A stretch of DNA of 64,000 nucleotides, taken from contig CAJNOP010000024.1 in the NCBI GenBank assembly GCA_905250075.1, positions 1,767,883 to 1,831,882 of the forward strand. The letters are read 5' to 3'. The notes beneath the pieces are model-generated. The model was not told the origin of the DNA. It did no database searches and saw only the letters and a list, made by a program, of their open reading frames with translations. The position numbers were made by a program, and so were the translations under genes. The DNA is from Rotaria sp. Silwood1. Taxonomy: Eukaryota; Rotifera; Eurotatoria; Philodinida; Philodinidae. The stretch's first letter is position 1; the number at the start of each line of letters is the position of its first letter. Below, one piece after another: positions 26,605 through 37,201 of this stretch.

Positions 26605-27279
26605 CGGTGTGGGTGTGGGTGGGGGTGGGTGTGTAGGTGTGGGTGTGGGAGTGAGTGTACGTGTTGGTGAGGGTGTGGATGTGCGTGTGGGTGTCGGTGG
26701 GTGTGCGTGTGGGTGTGGGGTGCGGGTGTGGGTGTGGGGTGCGGGTGCGGGTGTGGGTGTAAATGTGCGTGTGGGTGTGGGGTGCGGGTGTGGATGTGGG
26801 TGTGGGTGTCGGCGGGGGTGCGTGTGGGTGTCGGCGGGGGTGCGTGTGGGTGTGGGCGTGATTGAAGAAATGCGCAACACACACACACCCATACCCCACA
26901 CTCACACACACCCACACCCACACCCACACCCACACACCCCACACCCCCACCCCCGCACCCATACCCCACACTCACACACACCTACACCGACACCCACACA
27001 CCCCACACCCCCCACACCCATACCCCACACACACACACACCCACACCCACACCCACACCCACACACCCATACCCATACCCCACACTCACACACACCCCAC
27101 ACCCATACCCCACACTCACACACCCACACCCACACTCACACACACCTACATCCACACCCACACACCCCACACCCCCACACCCATACCCCACACTCACACA
27201 CCCACACCCACACACTCCACACCTCCACACCCATAACCCACACTTACACACACCCACACCCACACACCCCACACCCTCG
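26605..27279. repeat. Telomere-like inverted block: TGTGGG array then CCCACA array
   Basis: 26605-26860 is built of GGTGTGGGTGTGGG-type units on the plus strand. After a spacer of about 15-20 bases (GATTGAAGAAATGCGC), 26875-27279 is the complementary CCCACACCCACA type with CCCATACCCCACACTCACAC higher-order variants. The motif equals the G-rich repeat reported for bdelloid telomeres. The G-first, C-second polarity makes it a foldback or a head-to-head telomere junction. Apparent His/Pro/Thr or Gly/Val/Cys reading frames here are repeat translations, not genes. Confidence 0.85.
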
Positions 27280-27524
27280 AATAATATTATTCAGAAAGAT
27301 AATACAATAATCTATCTGTAGGCATTTATTCATTATTGTTCAAAATAAGAAGCATTTTATGCATAATCATGTTCAAGAAAGACGCTTTAGATGATCAAAA
27401 CACCAATAAACGAAAAGGAAGTAAATACAATTCTATCCTATCCAAGGAATGAAAACAAAAAATTTCATAACTTTCATGAATTTTGTATCGAAAAAATAGC
27501 GGAAAAAATAGCGTTTCCGAGTAC

Positions 27525-27700
27525 GAAACGGACAAAAACATTGGTTTTTTTTCGTCTAAGTCATTTCGAAATCAAGCGAACGCCATGAAAATTAGGTTTA
27601 ACGAGAATTATGATCGTGATTTCGGTTAAAAATAATTTTCATGGCGTTCATTTCATTTCAAAATGACTGGGACGAAGAAAACATCAATGTTTTTGTTCAT
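27525..27700. repeat. Foldback repeat with arms of about 80-90 bp
   Basis: Left arm 27525-27612 and right arm 27615-27700 are imperfect inverted copies centred near 27613. Both contain AACGCCATGAAAATTA, a CATTT-GAAAT block and ACAAAAACATTG. Weaker similarity may extend to about 120 bp per arm. Probably a foldback MITE; no coding capacity. Confidence 0.65.
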
Positions 27701-28930
27701 TCTATCATTGTAATGCAATTTTTTTCATTTTTCAATGCCTAAGTAATATCCTGAATGATAGTTTCAGTTTTTGTATGTGTGCTCTTTGAAAAATGAGCAC
27801 ATTTTGTCCTGTGATATTCTTAAATAGAAATTCCAGAATACTTTTAAGCTTCTCTTCAACATCTTCCAACTCTTGTGTGTAAAATCATATTGGACACTCG
27901 AATAACTTCTGCAGAAAAATGTGATAATTTACACCTACGACGTCGAAATCTTCTCTTCGTTTGTATTTTATCCGCTGAAATGAAGGCAACAGTACATCTA
28001 TTATATAAATCTTCAGAACTTAACGAATTATCTAGTTCTAATTATAGTTTTGAAGTTATTCTATTTGAAAAATGATTGCTTTCATATTACAAAAAAAAAC
28101 AAGAAAATATCAAATAAGATGTTGCAGTGCTTGAACATCTTTTATGCTATGAAATCGTCAATAAATAGAGATTTTTCCAATATTATGACTAACCATCTAA
28201 ATTGAGATAGTTTTCATGACAGGAAGATTTCGAAAGGTCACTTTTTTCAACTTCATTTTGTTTCTGTTACATAGTCTATTTATTTCAGATATTCTTCAAT
28301 TTTTTCTAATATGTATACCTATTCAGCTGGATGTGATTAGTTTTTTCTTTTATGCATCCTCTTCTCATTTAACATGAAGTGATTTTTACCTCTGGTAAGT
28401 ATAACTGTTTTATCTCATTCACTCACTCTTGTGATGTCCTTATCACTATAGTTACTATCTACTCAATTCCAATCGCTTGTTTATAGATATCATGGATCTT
28501 CATGTCATATAAAAAATCATTATTTTTCACAAATAAGAATCATTATGAATACTTTGATTAATATTTCAATGGTGCTATTATTTTATATGATCTATATAAT
28601 ATTTATTTACCAATTTGTTTTGAAATCTATGTAACATAATCCAGATTAGCTAATATCATTATCTTCAAAAGAGAATATTGTTATTTATATATATGATGCA
28701 TTCAAACGAAATAAATGCTCATCAAATGAATTGTCGAAAAAATTTTTAAAAAACTTCTTTTTATTCAAAGTTTATAATTGTATCAATCTTTTTTATTCTT
28801 ATTTATTTTATCCCAATTAGATGATACAATTTTACACTTTACAAAAAAATTAAACCAAACAAGAAAAAGACAAAATGAAAAAATAAAAAGCATAAACGTT
28901 TTATTTTAACATTAAAAAAATACATCTTCA
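27701..28930. other. Intergenic, no supported gene
   Basis: AT-rich sequence between the foldback and the exon array. An ORF at 27875-28075 lacks protein-like features. 28840-28930 contains A-rich signals that could serve as the 3' end for the minus-strand gene to its right. Confidence 0.4.
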
Positions 28931-29417
28931 TCAATACCCTTCGTCACAACTGCAGTAAACATTATCTTCTGGAACTTTTTTCGATTCATCAATTATTGTA
29001 GCTGTACGAACAGCTTCTGCTTCACGATGTTCTGTAGGTGATCTACTATATTTTCGTAAATTAATAGGTGAAGAATTCATTTGGGGATAATCGTAAACTG
29101 ATGATGCATTTGATAAACTGCGACACGACGAATACTTGAAGCATATGAACCACTTTCTACATTCTCCAATAGAAAGAGTAACATATTGGAATTTTATATA
29201 ATCAATACTTACTTCATTACTTTTCAAACAATTATCTGTTGAAGATGTATTTGATCAACTTCGACGCCCACGAATATTAGAACCATATCAGGGGTCTTAA
29301 AGGGCTGGGTTGGGCCTATGAAAGTCAACCCATGGGCTATCGAACTGTAATCGGCCCACCCATGGTTTTCTCCCAAAAAATCGGCCCAGCCCATGGGTAC
29401 CCATGGGCCACGTATGT

Positions 29418-29650
29418 TGTGGGTGTGGGTGTGGGTGTGAATGTAGGTGTGGGTGTGGGTGTGAATGTAGGTGTGGGTGGGGGTGGGGGGAGGGTGTGGG
29501 TGTGCGTGAGGATGTCGATATTGTCTTCACTAACATCCATGCCTGCATCAACACCCACACGCTCACACGCTGACACCCACACCCACATCCTTCCACCCAC
29601 ACCCTCACACCCACGCCCACACCCCACACCCACCCCCACCCACACCCTCT
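29418..29650. repeat. Telomere-like inverted block within the hAT-type element
   Basis: GTGTGGG/GTGAATGTAGG units on the plus strand to about 29510, a spacer that itself folds (GGATGT...ACATCC), then CACCCACAC units to 29650. Same polarity as the block at 26605. It may be part of the element or a nested insertion. Confidence 0.75.
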
Positions 29651-29702
29651 CATTTTGAACAACCTTGTACGTCGATGGTTGTTGTTTTAATAGAAATTTA
29701 AT

Positions 29703-29892
29703 TCAATCAGTTGTATACTGTTGCATACGTGATGACGAATTGGCAGCATTCGATGAATCACGCGTAATAATGGATATTGATGATTGAGAAGAATTTGCAG
29801 GTGCAGAAGCACTATGACAATTTAAAGAAGTAATTCGTGATGATGATGACATTGTTGATATATGAGAAGAACTCGACGATGACATGTTGTTA
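29703..29892 (-). CDS. Ser-rich terminal-exon-like ORF carried by the hAT-type element
   Basis: After an acceptor-like TTCTTGTAG, a minus-strand frame reads NNMSSSSSSHISTMSSSSR, continues Ser/Asn-rich, and stops after SSRMQQYTTD. Codon use resembles host exons and not transposon ends. It could be a captured host exon or a nested fragment; no matching upstream exon keeps frame (ATG AGT GAA TAT at 29970 is out of phase). Function unknown. Confidence 0.3.
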
Positions 29893-30735
29893 CTACAAGA
29901 AAAGTTTTTAAAAATGATAAACAATTGTCTTATCTTATTCTTTTGTTTTACATATTCACTCATCGTTGATTGCGTAAATATTGTAGCAAATAAAAGCATT
30001 AAATTCGATTTATCAAAAAAACAATTGCAGTGATAATATGCGACATCTTTTAAAAATTTTTATTTCTTATTTAAAATATGGCCCATGGGCACCCATCAAA
30101 AAATCGGACTACCCAGCCCAGCTCATGATTTTCTGTTAGAAAAATTTCGGCCCATGGGCTGGCTCGGTTGGACCAAGCCCAGCCCATGGTTTTCTGTTAA
30201 AAAAATTCGGCCCATGGGCTGGGCTGGGCTGGGCTTGGCCCAGCCCATTAGGACCCATGAACCATATTAAAGATTTTCTAAACTCTACAAGAGAAATATT
30301 GAAAAAAATTAAATTTTATATGATGAATATTTACTATGTCAAATTTTAAACTATTCTCATTTGGTGGGCTTCGATGTCGATGAATATGATTAGAACCATA
30401 TAAACGATTTTCAACGTTCTACAAGAGAAATATTAAAAAAATTAAATTTTATATGATGAATATTTACTTTGTCAAATTTTAAACGATTATTATTTGATCA
30501 ACTTCGACGCCCGCGAATATTAGAACCATATAAAAGATTTTCTAAATTCTACAAGAGAAATATTGAAAAAAATTAAATTTTTTGTATGATGAATATTTAC
30601 TTTGTCAAATTTTAAACGATTATCATTTGATGGGCTTCGTCGTCGATGAATATGATTAGAACCATATAAACGATTTTCTAAATTCTGCAAGAGAAATATT
30701 AAAAAAAATTACATTTTATATGAATATTTACTTTA

Positions 30736-30987
30736 TTAACCTCCTGCATACCGACAATTCTTGCGTTCTTTACGATCTAATAAAAAAATCGAAAAGTCAC
30801 TCTCTCTTACGTTCAATCGTCGTGAATCAGCTGCGTACGTATATATTTTATTGCACATGACATGTGGATTGATACAGCCGTATTACTGAACATTTCGCTT
30901 TACAGCTGTTTATCGATGCGACAGAACGAAAAAATTCTTGTGTTCTGCTTGTTTTCAGCCTGAAGACGGCGGTATCCAAAAGGTTAA
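30736..30987. mobile_element. piggyBac-type MITE, 244 bp, TTAA-flanked
   Basis: 30740-30983 is flanked by TTAA on both sides (30736-30739, 30984-30987). The left end CCTCCTGCATACCGAC pairs with the inverted right end CCTTTTGGATACCGCC (12 of 16). It sits in an intron of the exon array between two units and differs in composition from them. TTAA target duplication and CCY-starting termini are the piggyBac signature. No coding capacity. Confidence 0.75.
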
Positions 30988-31746
30988 ATTTTAAACTATT
31001 TTCATTTGATGGGCTTCGACGTCGACGAATATGAATAGAACCGTATAATTGATTTTCAACGTTCTACAAAAGAAATATTAAAAAAAACTACATTATATGT
31101 GAATATTTACTTTATTAAATTTTAAATTATTAGCATTTGATGGACTTCGACGTCGACGAATATGATTAGAACCATACGAACGATTACCCACATTCTGAAA
31201 TAGAAACATGACAAAAAGAAATATTCTACGTGATCAACACTTGTTTTATTAATTTTTAAAGCATTATCTAATGAAGACCTGTTTGATGAACTTACATACC
31301 GATGAATATTGTTAGAACCATGTGAGCGACTTATTACATTCTGCAACAAAAACATTAAAAAAATTGAATTGTATGTAATCAATACTTGCTTTATTAACTT
31401 TTAAACTGTTATCATTTGATGAATACCGATAAGAACGAATATTCGTTGAAGCATGTGAACGATTTATTGCAGTCTGGAACAGAAACATTAAAAAAGAATT
31501 TTTATATGCCCAATACTTGCTTTATTGAGTTGTAAACTGTTATCTGATGAAGACCCATTTAATAAACGTCGACCCGAATGAATACAAGAAGAACCATATG
31601 CAGGATTTTGTACATTCTGAAATATAAATAGAAAGTAATATGAATTTTACATACTTAACAAGGTAGCGAAAATGCAAAATTTCAGTGATTTTTTTTTCTT
31701 CCATTAATATATTGTTCGATAGAGTGAGAAAAGCTGATCACGAATA

Positions 31747-32180
31747 GGGGTGTGAATGTGGGTGTGGGTGTGGGTGTGGGTGTGAGTGTGGGTGTGGGTG
31801 TGGGTGGGTGTGAGTGCCCCAGGTGATTCGATCCGACTGTCGGATTACGTCGGATTATATCGGATTATATCGGAAAAATTACCGGATTTTAACGGATCCG
31901 ACGGGAACTCGTCGGAAGTTGTCGGCGTCCTAGCCACAGGATTCCGACAGGAGGTTCCGGATGTCGGAATAATCAGGATCCTGCGAAATCCCTGAAACTC
32001 CGACACTTTCCGACATCCAGAACCACTTGTCGGAATCCTGTGGTTAGGATTCCGACAAATTCCGGCGAATTTCTATCGGATTCGACAGGGTGAATTCGAC
32101 CTGGGTGTGAATGTGGGTGTGGGTGTAAGGGAAAAAGACGACACCTAGACACCCGCACCCACTCACACCCACACCCTCGT
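31747..32180. repeat. Telomere-like inverted block interrupted by a MITE
   Basis: G-rich arm 31747-31816 and 32106-32127, spacer 32126-32150, C-rich arm 32149-32180 ending CACCCTCG. The spacer (32123-32156) is the exact reverse complement of the 34-bp core at 43089-43122. The G arm is split by the element at 31817-32105. Confidence 0.75.
31809..32113. mobile_element. Putative MITE inserted in the telomere-like arm
   Basis: 31817-32105 starts CCCCAGGTGATTCG and ends, inverted, CCCAGGTCGAATTC. Flanks TGTGAGTG and TGTGAATG (7 of 8) could be an 8-bp target duplication, although the flanking DNA is repetitive. The interior is full of GTCGGA/TCCGAC motifs, including short tandem TCGGATTATA units and an inner inverted pair around CCACAGGATTCCGACA. 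Confidence 0.55.
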
Positions 32181-32299
32181 AATGAATATTTTTTATTACA
32201 CAAATAATATAAAAGAAAGGAAGGGTGAATGGTTTATTTCTTCTCATTTCGGTTTTGCAATCTAAGAAATATACTCTTTCGGGCATTACACTCACTGTT

Positions 32300-33239
32300 T
32301 TATTTTCTTTCTATTCAGTCATACAATACATCAGCCAGATTAGTAAGGTAAGATTAAGGTTTACCTAGCTAAGCATTGAAGCAGCATTACAATATTATTT
32401 TTCTTTCTAAGCATGTATCAACACAGAAAATGTAAAACTCTGATGTATTATGCATTCAGTAATTTTGACAAACATTCATTGAACGTCCTGCAGTATTTAA
32501 CTGTCAATTTTTTGGTTCAGAAAAATTTCGAAAATTTTCGGAAGAGACTGGAAGACTGCACAGTTACTGATATTTGATCCTTATAACTGTTTTTTTGGTG
32601 TCAGTTCTATCCGTTCGATTTGAACATCGAATCTCATGTTTTCTTTCAGTAATATTTGAGCGCTGAAGCATAAATACAGAAACTAAGTATTCGGTACTTT
32701 TGGCGAAGAACATTTAATTACACCTTGTTCCGGATCCATTAAAGCTACAACAACTTCTTACAGATTTTCCTTTTTCTTGAATTTTTTTGTATTAGCTAAC
32801 GATGAAAATTAAGTACTCGAGCAAGTTCTTCCACTGCCGCTGTCAACCTTATTCTAGATGAGTCTTGTTCATGCTCCGAAAGATTTGTTACTTCTCATGT
32901 ACAATTGAGAGCGCACACCATACAGCTCCAACCACTCACACTTTAAAGAGTTTCATATTGTATGAAAAAGGAAAAATTGTTTCAACACTCTAGGAAAAGA
33001 GTTTATTATCCCATTTGCACAGATAATAAAGCTATGTTTTCATCGAAAGCGCTGATCATTCCGATATTTGTCGAGCATCTCACAACCGAAACAGCTAAGA
33101 ACAATTTCGTTCTGTTGCTTTTGTTTAATTGATTAGTGTGATACGAACTCTTTGAAATGTAAGTGATCATATTTTATGTATTATTTGGTGCGTGTGGGTA
33201 TAATGTTAGTATGGGTGTGCATCTATGTGGGTGTAAATG
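32300..33239. other. Intergenic, no supported gene
   Basis: AT-rich. The final 60 bases contain degenerate TGTGGG-like units (GTGTGGGTATAATG...TGTGGGTGTAAATG) next to a mariner remnant. Nothing else was recognised. Confidence 0.4.
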
Positions 33240-33437
33240 TATATAGGGTGACGAAAAAGTTCTCGAAACATTTTGATTTTTATTAAATAAATAGTAATTC
33301 TGATCCGCTATTTGCATTAAATTTTCAAGGTACTCGCCCTGATTTATCACACGAAATCTCATGCAATCAACTAAATTGTTACGTATCTTTTGAAATCGAA
33401 AATATGAGAGTGTATATGTGAGAGATGACGCCCTCAC
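33240..33437 (-). mobile_element. mariner/IS630-type transposase 3' remnant with terminal repeat
   Basis: The minus-strand translation contains FQKIRNNLVDCMRFRVINQG followed by EYLENLM, matching the end of mariner-type DDE transposases (…F..R…C…GG.HFEHL). Directly after it lies a terminal-repeat-like end, TATAGGGTGACGAAAAAGTT on the plus strand at about 33241. Upstream catalytic sequence is absent, so it is a dead fragment. Assignment rests on short motifs. Confidence 0.55.
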
Positions 33438-33624
33438 ACCGAAATTACCGTAGCGAATCTTTTATTCGACTAGCATCATGGAACATATTTTCAATTCAGC
33501 TGATGATTCAGATTAATGAACAAGGACTGAATGTTTTATTTACAAAAGAAAAATCAAAGTTATCGATAATTTCGAAATTTTATCGTTTTGTTTAAAGAAG
33601 TGTTTTAGCTGAACATAGCTATAA

Positions 33625-34053
33625 TTATTCTGGATTGAGCATTGTTCTATATGTATGAAAGAAATTCGTCAGTTCTTCGCTGAGCTTGCTACATTCAATT
33701 ATGAATGAATCAGATATTGTTCCAGATTGATAATTGAGAGATAAGGTACCTTTCACTTTTTCTTTGCAAGGTTTTCCTTCGGCTTTTGCACTCTGATATG
33801 CAGTTATGAGCTTTGTCCATTCGCTTGATTCAAGGTTTTTGAAAACAGGTGTTCCACCACTATATTCTCTGCTGTAGCTGTTTCTAAGACCGAAAGGCTT
33901 GTATTGAAATGTAACTAAATTATCAGTTGTTTTGGCAAATATCAATTCATTATTGTATCCATCCAACACAGTTAGTTTCTCAACGACATTCGTTTCCAAT
34001 GATCCAGTTGATTTATCAGGCTTTAAACACATCGAAATATTATTATTCGACAT
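33625..34053 (-). CDS. Unrecognised 142-aa protein
   Basis: An intact single-exon ORF from the ATG at 34053 to TAA at 33625, with balanced amino-acid composition and host-like codon use. No signal peptide or membrane segment is seen. Segments such as EKLTVLDGYNNELIFAKTTD and NLVTFQYKPFGLR look like alternating beta strands, followed by a helical C-terminus (SKLSEELTNFFHTYRTML). I do not recognise the family. It lies in a repeat-rich region beside a mariner remnant, but itself shows no sign of decay. Confidence 0.6.
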   Translation of the reverse strand: MSNNNISMCLKPDKSTGSLETNVVEKLTVLDGYNNELIFAKTTDNLVTFQYKPFGLRNSYSREYSGGTPVFKNLESSEWTKLITAYQSAKAEGKPCKEKVKGTLSLNYQSGTISDSFIIECSKLSEELTNFFHTYRTMLNPE

Positions 34054-35340
34054 AATGAACTGATCTAGATGAAAGTAAATGAAAACAGTATCTTATTTAA
34101 AGATGTTTAGTGACGAGAATGTATGAAAGCAATAACCACGAGTAAATCAAAACAAAAATACAGCGCACGTTGATGTGCTTAATTATTCATCATAACCACC
34201 TCAATCGGAAAGCGATAAAATGAAAGAACAGAACAAAATAAAAAAGTTTTTTCTTACGTTGACAGCCATCATGCATCATGTATCAAAAAAAACAGTCACT
34301 TTCTCAGCATGAGGTCATTACTCATGTTCGTAAGCAAATGCGAAATATAGTTTCAAGCTCTGGCGAATGCTTTACTGCAACATCGTCCCTTTCTAACTTT
34401 TTCACAAAATTCATATGAGTAATGCCATGGGATCTCAGACGGTTAATACACAAAGTTCTCTCAGTCAACACATATGATTTGCTTCCTCGACTGGTGAAAG
34501 GGTTATATGAAATAAAATGAGTTTGTATGCTTGAAATCACATGTTTAGTCATGGCCACACACACTTGCTACTTATCTACTCCTTACAAAAGTTTAACCGA
34601 ACGTTTCAAAAGATGGGCCGTCAAATTCTCTACAAAACTGGAAGAACAAGGTCCTTTCTGTGCCAATAGGCATATTATCTTATATGATATCTTCTCTTCC
34701 TCAATGTGTTCTGGTACAATCAATGATACTTAGTGTTCATAATTGTGTTACTCTTACATTCATCTATGCTTGATTGAACCTCGTTGTCTTTCTGTCGTAG
34801 TGCGCTTTCCATTCAATCTTATGTTATAAATATTGTTTTCATCTATGTGTTCTTACGCTATTTTTCTTGGATATCTATTCTCTCATTAGTCTTATGATTT
34901 TTCTTTTCATCCTTTCTTATTCTAGTCATGTATATAAACGGTACAATTGTATGGTATGAAGAAATGTGCCGAGAAGCATGTCATCTCTTCCGATGACGCC
35001 AATCATTATTACGTCATACGATGCTAACAATCACATCTTCTCGATGTCATTATATCAATAGAATTTACATAAAAAGAAGATAGACGTCCTTTCAACAACT
35101 TTTGACTAATAATGTAATGAGTACTATTCTGTTATATTCTTCCTCTTTCCCTTCTCTCTTTTGTATTGTACCATCTATTCTCTCTTCTCCTCTATCTTCC
35201 TCCTATATAAGCTCATGTTATGCATCAGATTGTTACATTTGGATGTAGTGCACAGTCGAATAAACATTATGCCCATAATAGAATCTAAGACATTAATGTG
35301 TCTCTCCACTTGTCAGTAATAGAAATATATTTGTATATTT
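34054..35340. other. Intergenic, LTR-like composition at the right end
   Basis: Overlapping short frames near 34322-34733 are not convincing. 34920-35335 has pyrimidine-rich tracts, a TATATAAG near 35204 and AATAAAC near 35262, which would suit a promoter/terminator unit such as a solo LTR, but I could not define TG..CA ends or a target duplication. Confidence 0.35.
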
Positions 35341-35700
35341 TTTGTTACACTTTCGACTTGTGTTGATGTTCCTTTCTAAACTCAGAAGTGAAGTCTTACG
35401 TGATAGTAAAATGTCTCACACCTATAAGAATGACAAATATATTGTTGCATCTCAAGAGAGGTTGTTGATTTTTATTCGAGATGAAGGTTATGATCGTATG
35501 GCGGATGTAAATGGAAATTCCGTGATTCATCTATGCCGATTCATAAGTTAAACAGACCATCTCACGAGTGTCCTTGTCACCCTTACAATCGTGGAACATT
35601 CCGCTATCACGTAAGACTTTGGTTTTTAAGTTTAGAAAAGAACATCAACATGAATCAAAAGGACCTTGCTCTTCCAGTTTTGTAGATCATTTTATGGCGC
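34590..35700. repeat. Inverted, decayed copies of one coding-like segment
   Basis: Two stretches of the right arm are inverted copies of left segments. 35650-35690 inverted matches 34630-34665 (ACAAAACTGGAAGA, AAGGTCCTTT), and 35575-35650 inverted matches 35355-35415 (TGTTGATGTTC, AGTCTTACGTGATAG). 35342-35551 is open in one frame (with LRDSKMSHTYKNDKYIVASQ). The pattern suggests an inverted duplication of an unidentified gene fragment. Confidence 0.5.
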
Positions 35701-37201
35701 ATCTTTTATAAAATATTCATGGTTTTATGTTTTAATCGTTCCAGGATATCTACAAAATAAGCAATGTTCCGATGATTTTGAAATATCCAGTGGCGCATCC
35801 AAGAATCTTTAAGTTATGAGCCGTACCCCAGCTAAATTATTTTTAGGAATGGATAGCAATAGGTAATTAAAAATCAATTAGGTTACAATTTTCTAAACTT
35901 GAGGCTGTGGTTGTGAGTATTACATCACTCTATTGATATCCACACCCATACTCACACTTTCATATAAAAATACAGAAATATCATGTTGGAATCTAACCAC
36001 CTAACATCAATATCAACGATTAATAAAGAAAACTGTATTTAATGCTCACAATTGATTAACAGATATTTCAATATTGAGAGTACATGAATTAAAATTAAAA
36101 TATGCTTACACACCGATAAAGGTCTACTAAAGTTTATAAAATGTTTTCCTTTTTATACGATGAATATTGAACATGAATTGAACTATGCCTTTCTTTATGA
36201 ATATATTATAAACAACAATTCTGATCACAAATGAAATATGATTGAAATCTAGATATTCGGATGTTTTATACCTTTTCTTATCTCAAAAAGTACTAAATAG
36301 TTATATCTATATGCATTCTGACTTACGTATATTTATCTAAGAAAAGTTAAATCAAATTGTTCGAATGCGTTTTTTCAAATGACAAATTTAATTGACTCTT
36401 CTTGATATTATTTGAACACGTTTGTGTTTATGCTACTGAATTCTTACACTGTTAAAAAAAAGGCTAAGCGATAATACAGATCATTAGCTAGGTTGCAAGT
36501 ACAAACTTGTCATTATAATTGTTGTTTCCTAGTTCTCTCTCCCAAGGTTTGAATTCAAACGATGCTATTGAATTGAACCTAGATTTTCAGAACAGTCAAC
36601 GTTACTTGACAGCAGATAATAAGATTCACATTTTATCTAACAGTTCAGTGCCTGACATTCAGTCTTCGCGTTACTGTTAGTAAATATTGACCACAGGACT
36701 ATAATCATGATCATGATAAAAAATATGATCGATGCGAATTACTCAAAATTATTTTAGATAAAATCCGTAAACACGGATACGACGGGTCAATACCCATACC
36801 TTCGTGTGAAAGCGCCATATATAGAAATAGTCCTTAACATTTTCGCAGGCGTGAGTTTTTTTCAAGAACTTCACAATAAGTATACTAAATAATAACAATA
36901 GAAACCACTGTAACCCATTCCCACTTCCACGTCCACATCACTAACAACATCATCGATCGTCATTAACTATCAACATTCGATTATTCAACAAGATTCTTCG
37001 GGTATAATGTTTTATTACAATAGACAAAATAAAAGCAAATCAAACACCGGTATATCAAGCACAAACAAAAATTCTTGAATAATTGAAGAAGATAATTCAT
37101 TTAAAGTAAGAGCTAAGCCTTTCTTTTGACTCCCAAAAAAGAATTTTGATGAATAAAGATTCTTGATGAATAAAAATTCGCGGATGAGGGCCTGCAGCTC
37201 A
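35701..37201. other. Intergenic with a small telomere-like foldback
   Basis: Mostly unique AT-rich DNA. About 35903-35956 reads GGCTGTGGTTGTGAG ... CCACACCCATACTCAC, a degenerate G-arm/C-arm pair like the larger blocks. No gene is supported. Confidence 0.4.

Larger units (their letters stand above)
29281..30267. mobile_element. 971-bp hAT-type non-autonomous element inside an exon unit
   Basis: 29289-30259 is bounded by perfect 8-bp repeats AACCATAT (29281-29288 and 30260-30267). The left end CAGGGGTCTTAAAGGGCTGG pairs with the reverse complement of the right end, CATGGGTCCTAATGGGCTGG, with about 18 of 21 matching. Long subterminal GC-rich sequences on both sides repeat CCCATGGTTTTCT and GGCCCATGGGC. 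Removing the insert restores one array exon, which proves insertion. It contains a telomere-like inverted block (29418-29650) and an ORF (29703-29892). Confidence 0.8.
28931..31618 (-). pseudogene. Tandem array of about ten duplicated 28-29-codon exons; probably decayed gene
   Basis: On the minus strand, similar phase-0 exons of about 80-90 nt repeat with similar small introns. Units lie near 31618-31545, 31474-31397, 31343-31255, 31198-31122, 31065-30988, 30688-30622, 30555-30482, 30423-30347, one split by an insertion (30288-30260 plus 29288-29222), and 29171-28931. The encoded consensus is about N-V-E-N-R-x-Y-G-S-N-H-I-R-R-R-R, then S-P-S-N-D-N-x-L-K-F-N-K. Donors are GT (AAA|GTAAAT) or GC (AAA|GCAAGT). 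Two units share an in-frame TGA, the split unit also has TAA, and the last exon has a 2-nt shift before its C-terminal end (DESKKVPEDNVYCSCDEGY). The family is unknown. It may be a pseudogene or a gene with skipped units. Confidence 0.65.

Noticed and set aside
26605..27279. Ancient chromosome end-to-end fusion point
   Set aside because: The polarity fits, but several similar blocks within 25 kb and a shared non-telomeric core between two others make independent fusions unlikely as the sole explanation.
26575..27310. Long overlapping open frames on both strands rich in His/Pro/Thr or Gly/Val/Cys
   Set aside because: They are translations of the TGTGGG/CCCACA repeats, which lack stops in several frames; no gene is implied. 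The same holds at 29297-29662 and 42692-43354.
34926..35335. Possible solo LTR (TATA box, poly(A) signal, pyrimidine tracts)
   Set aside because: I could not find TG..CA termini with a target duplication, and there is no second copy in the window to define its ends.
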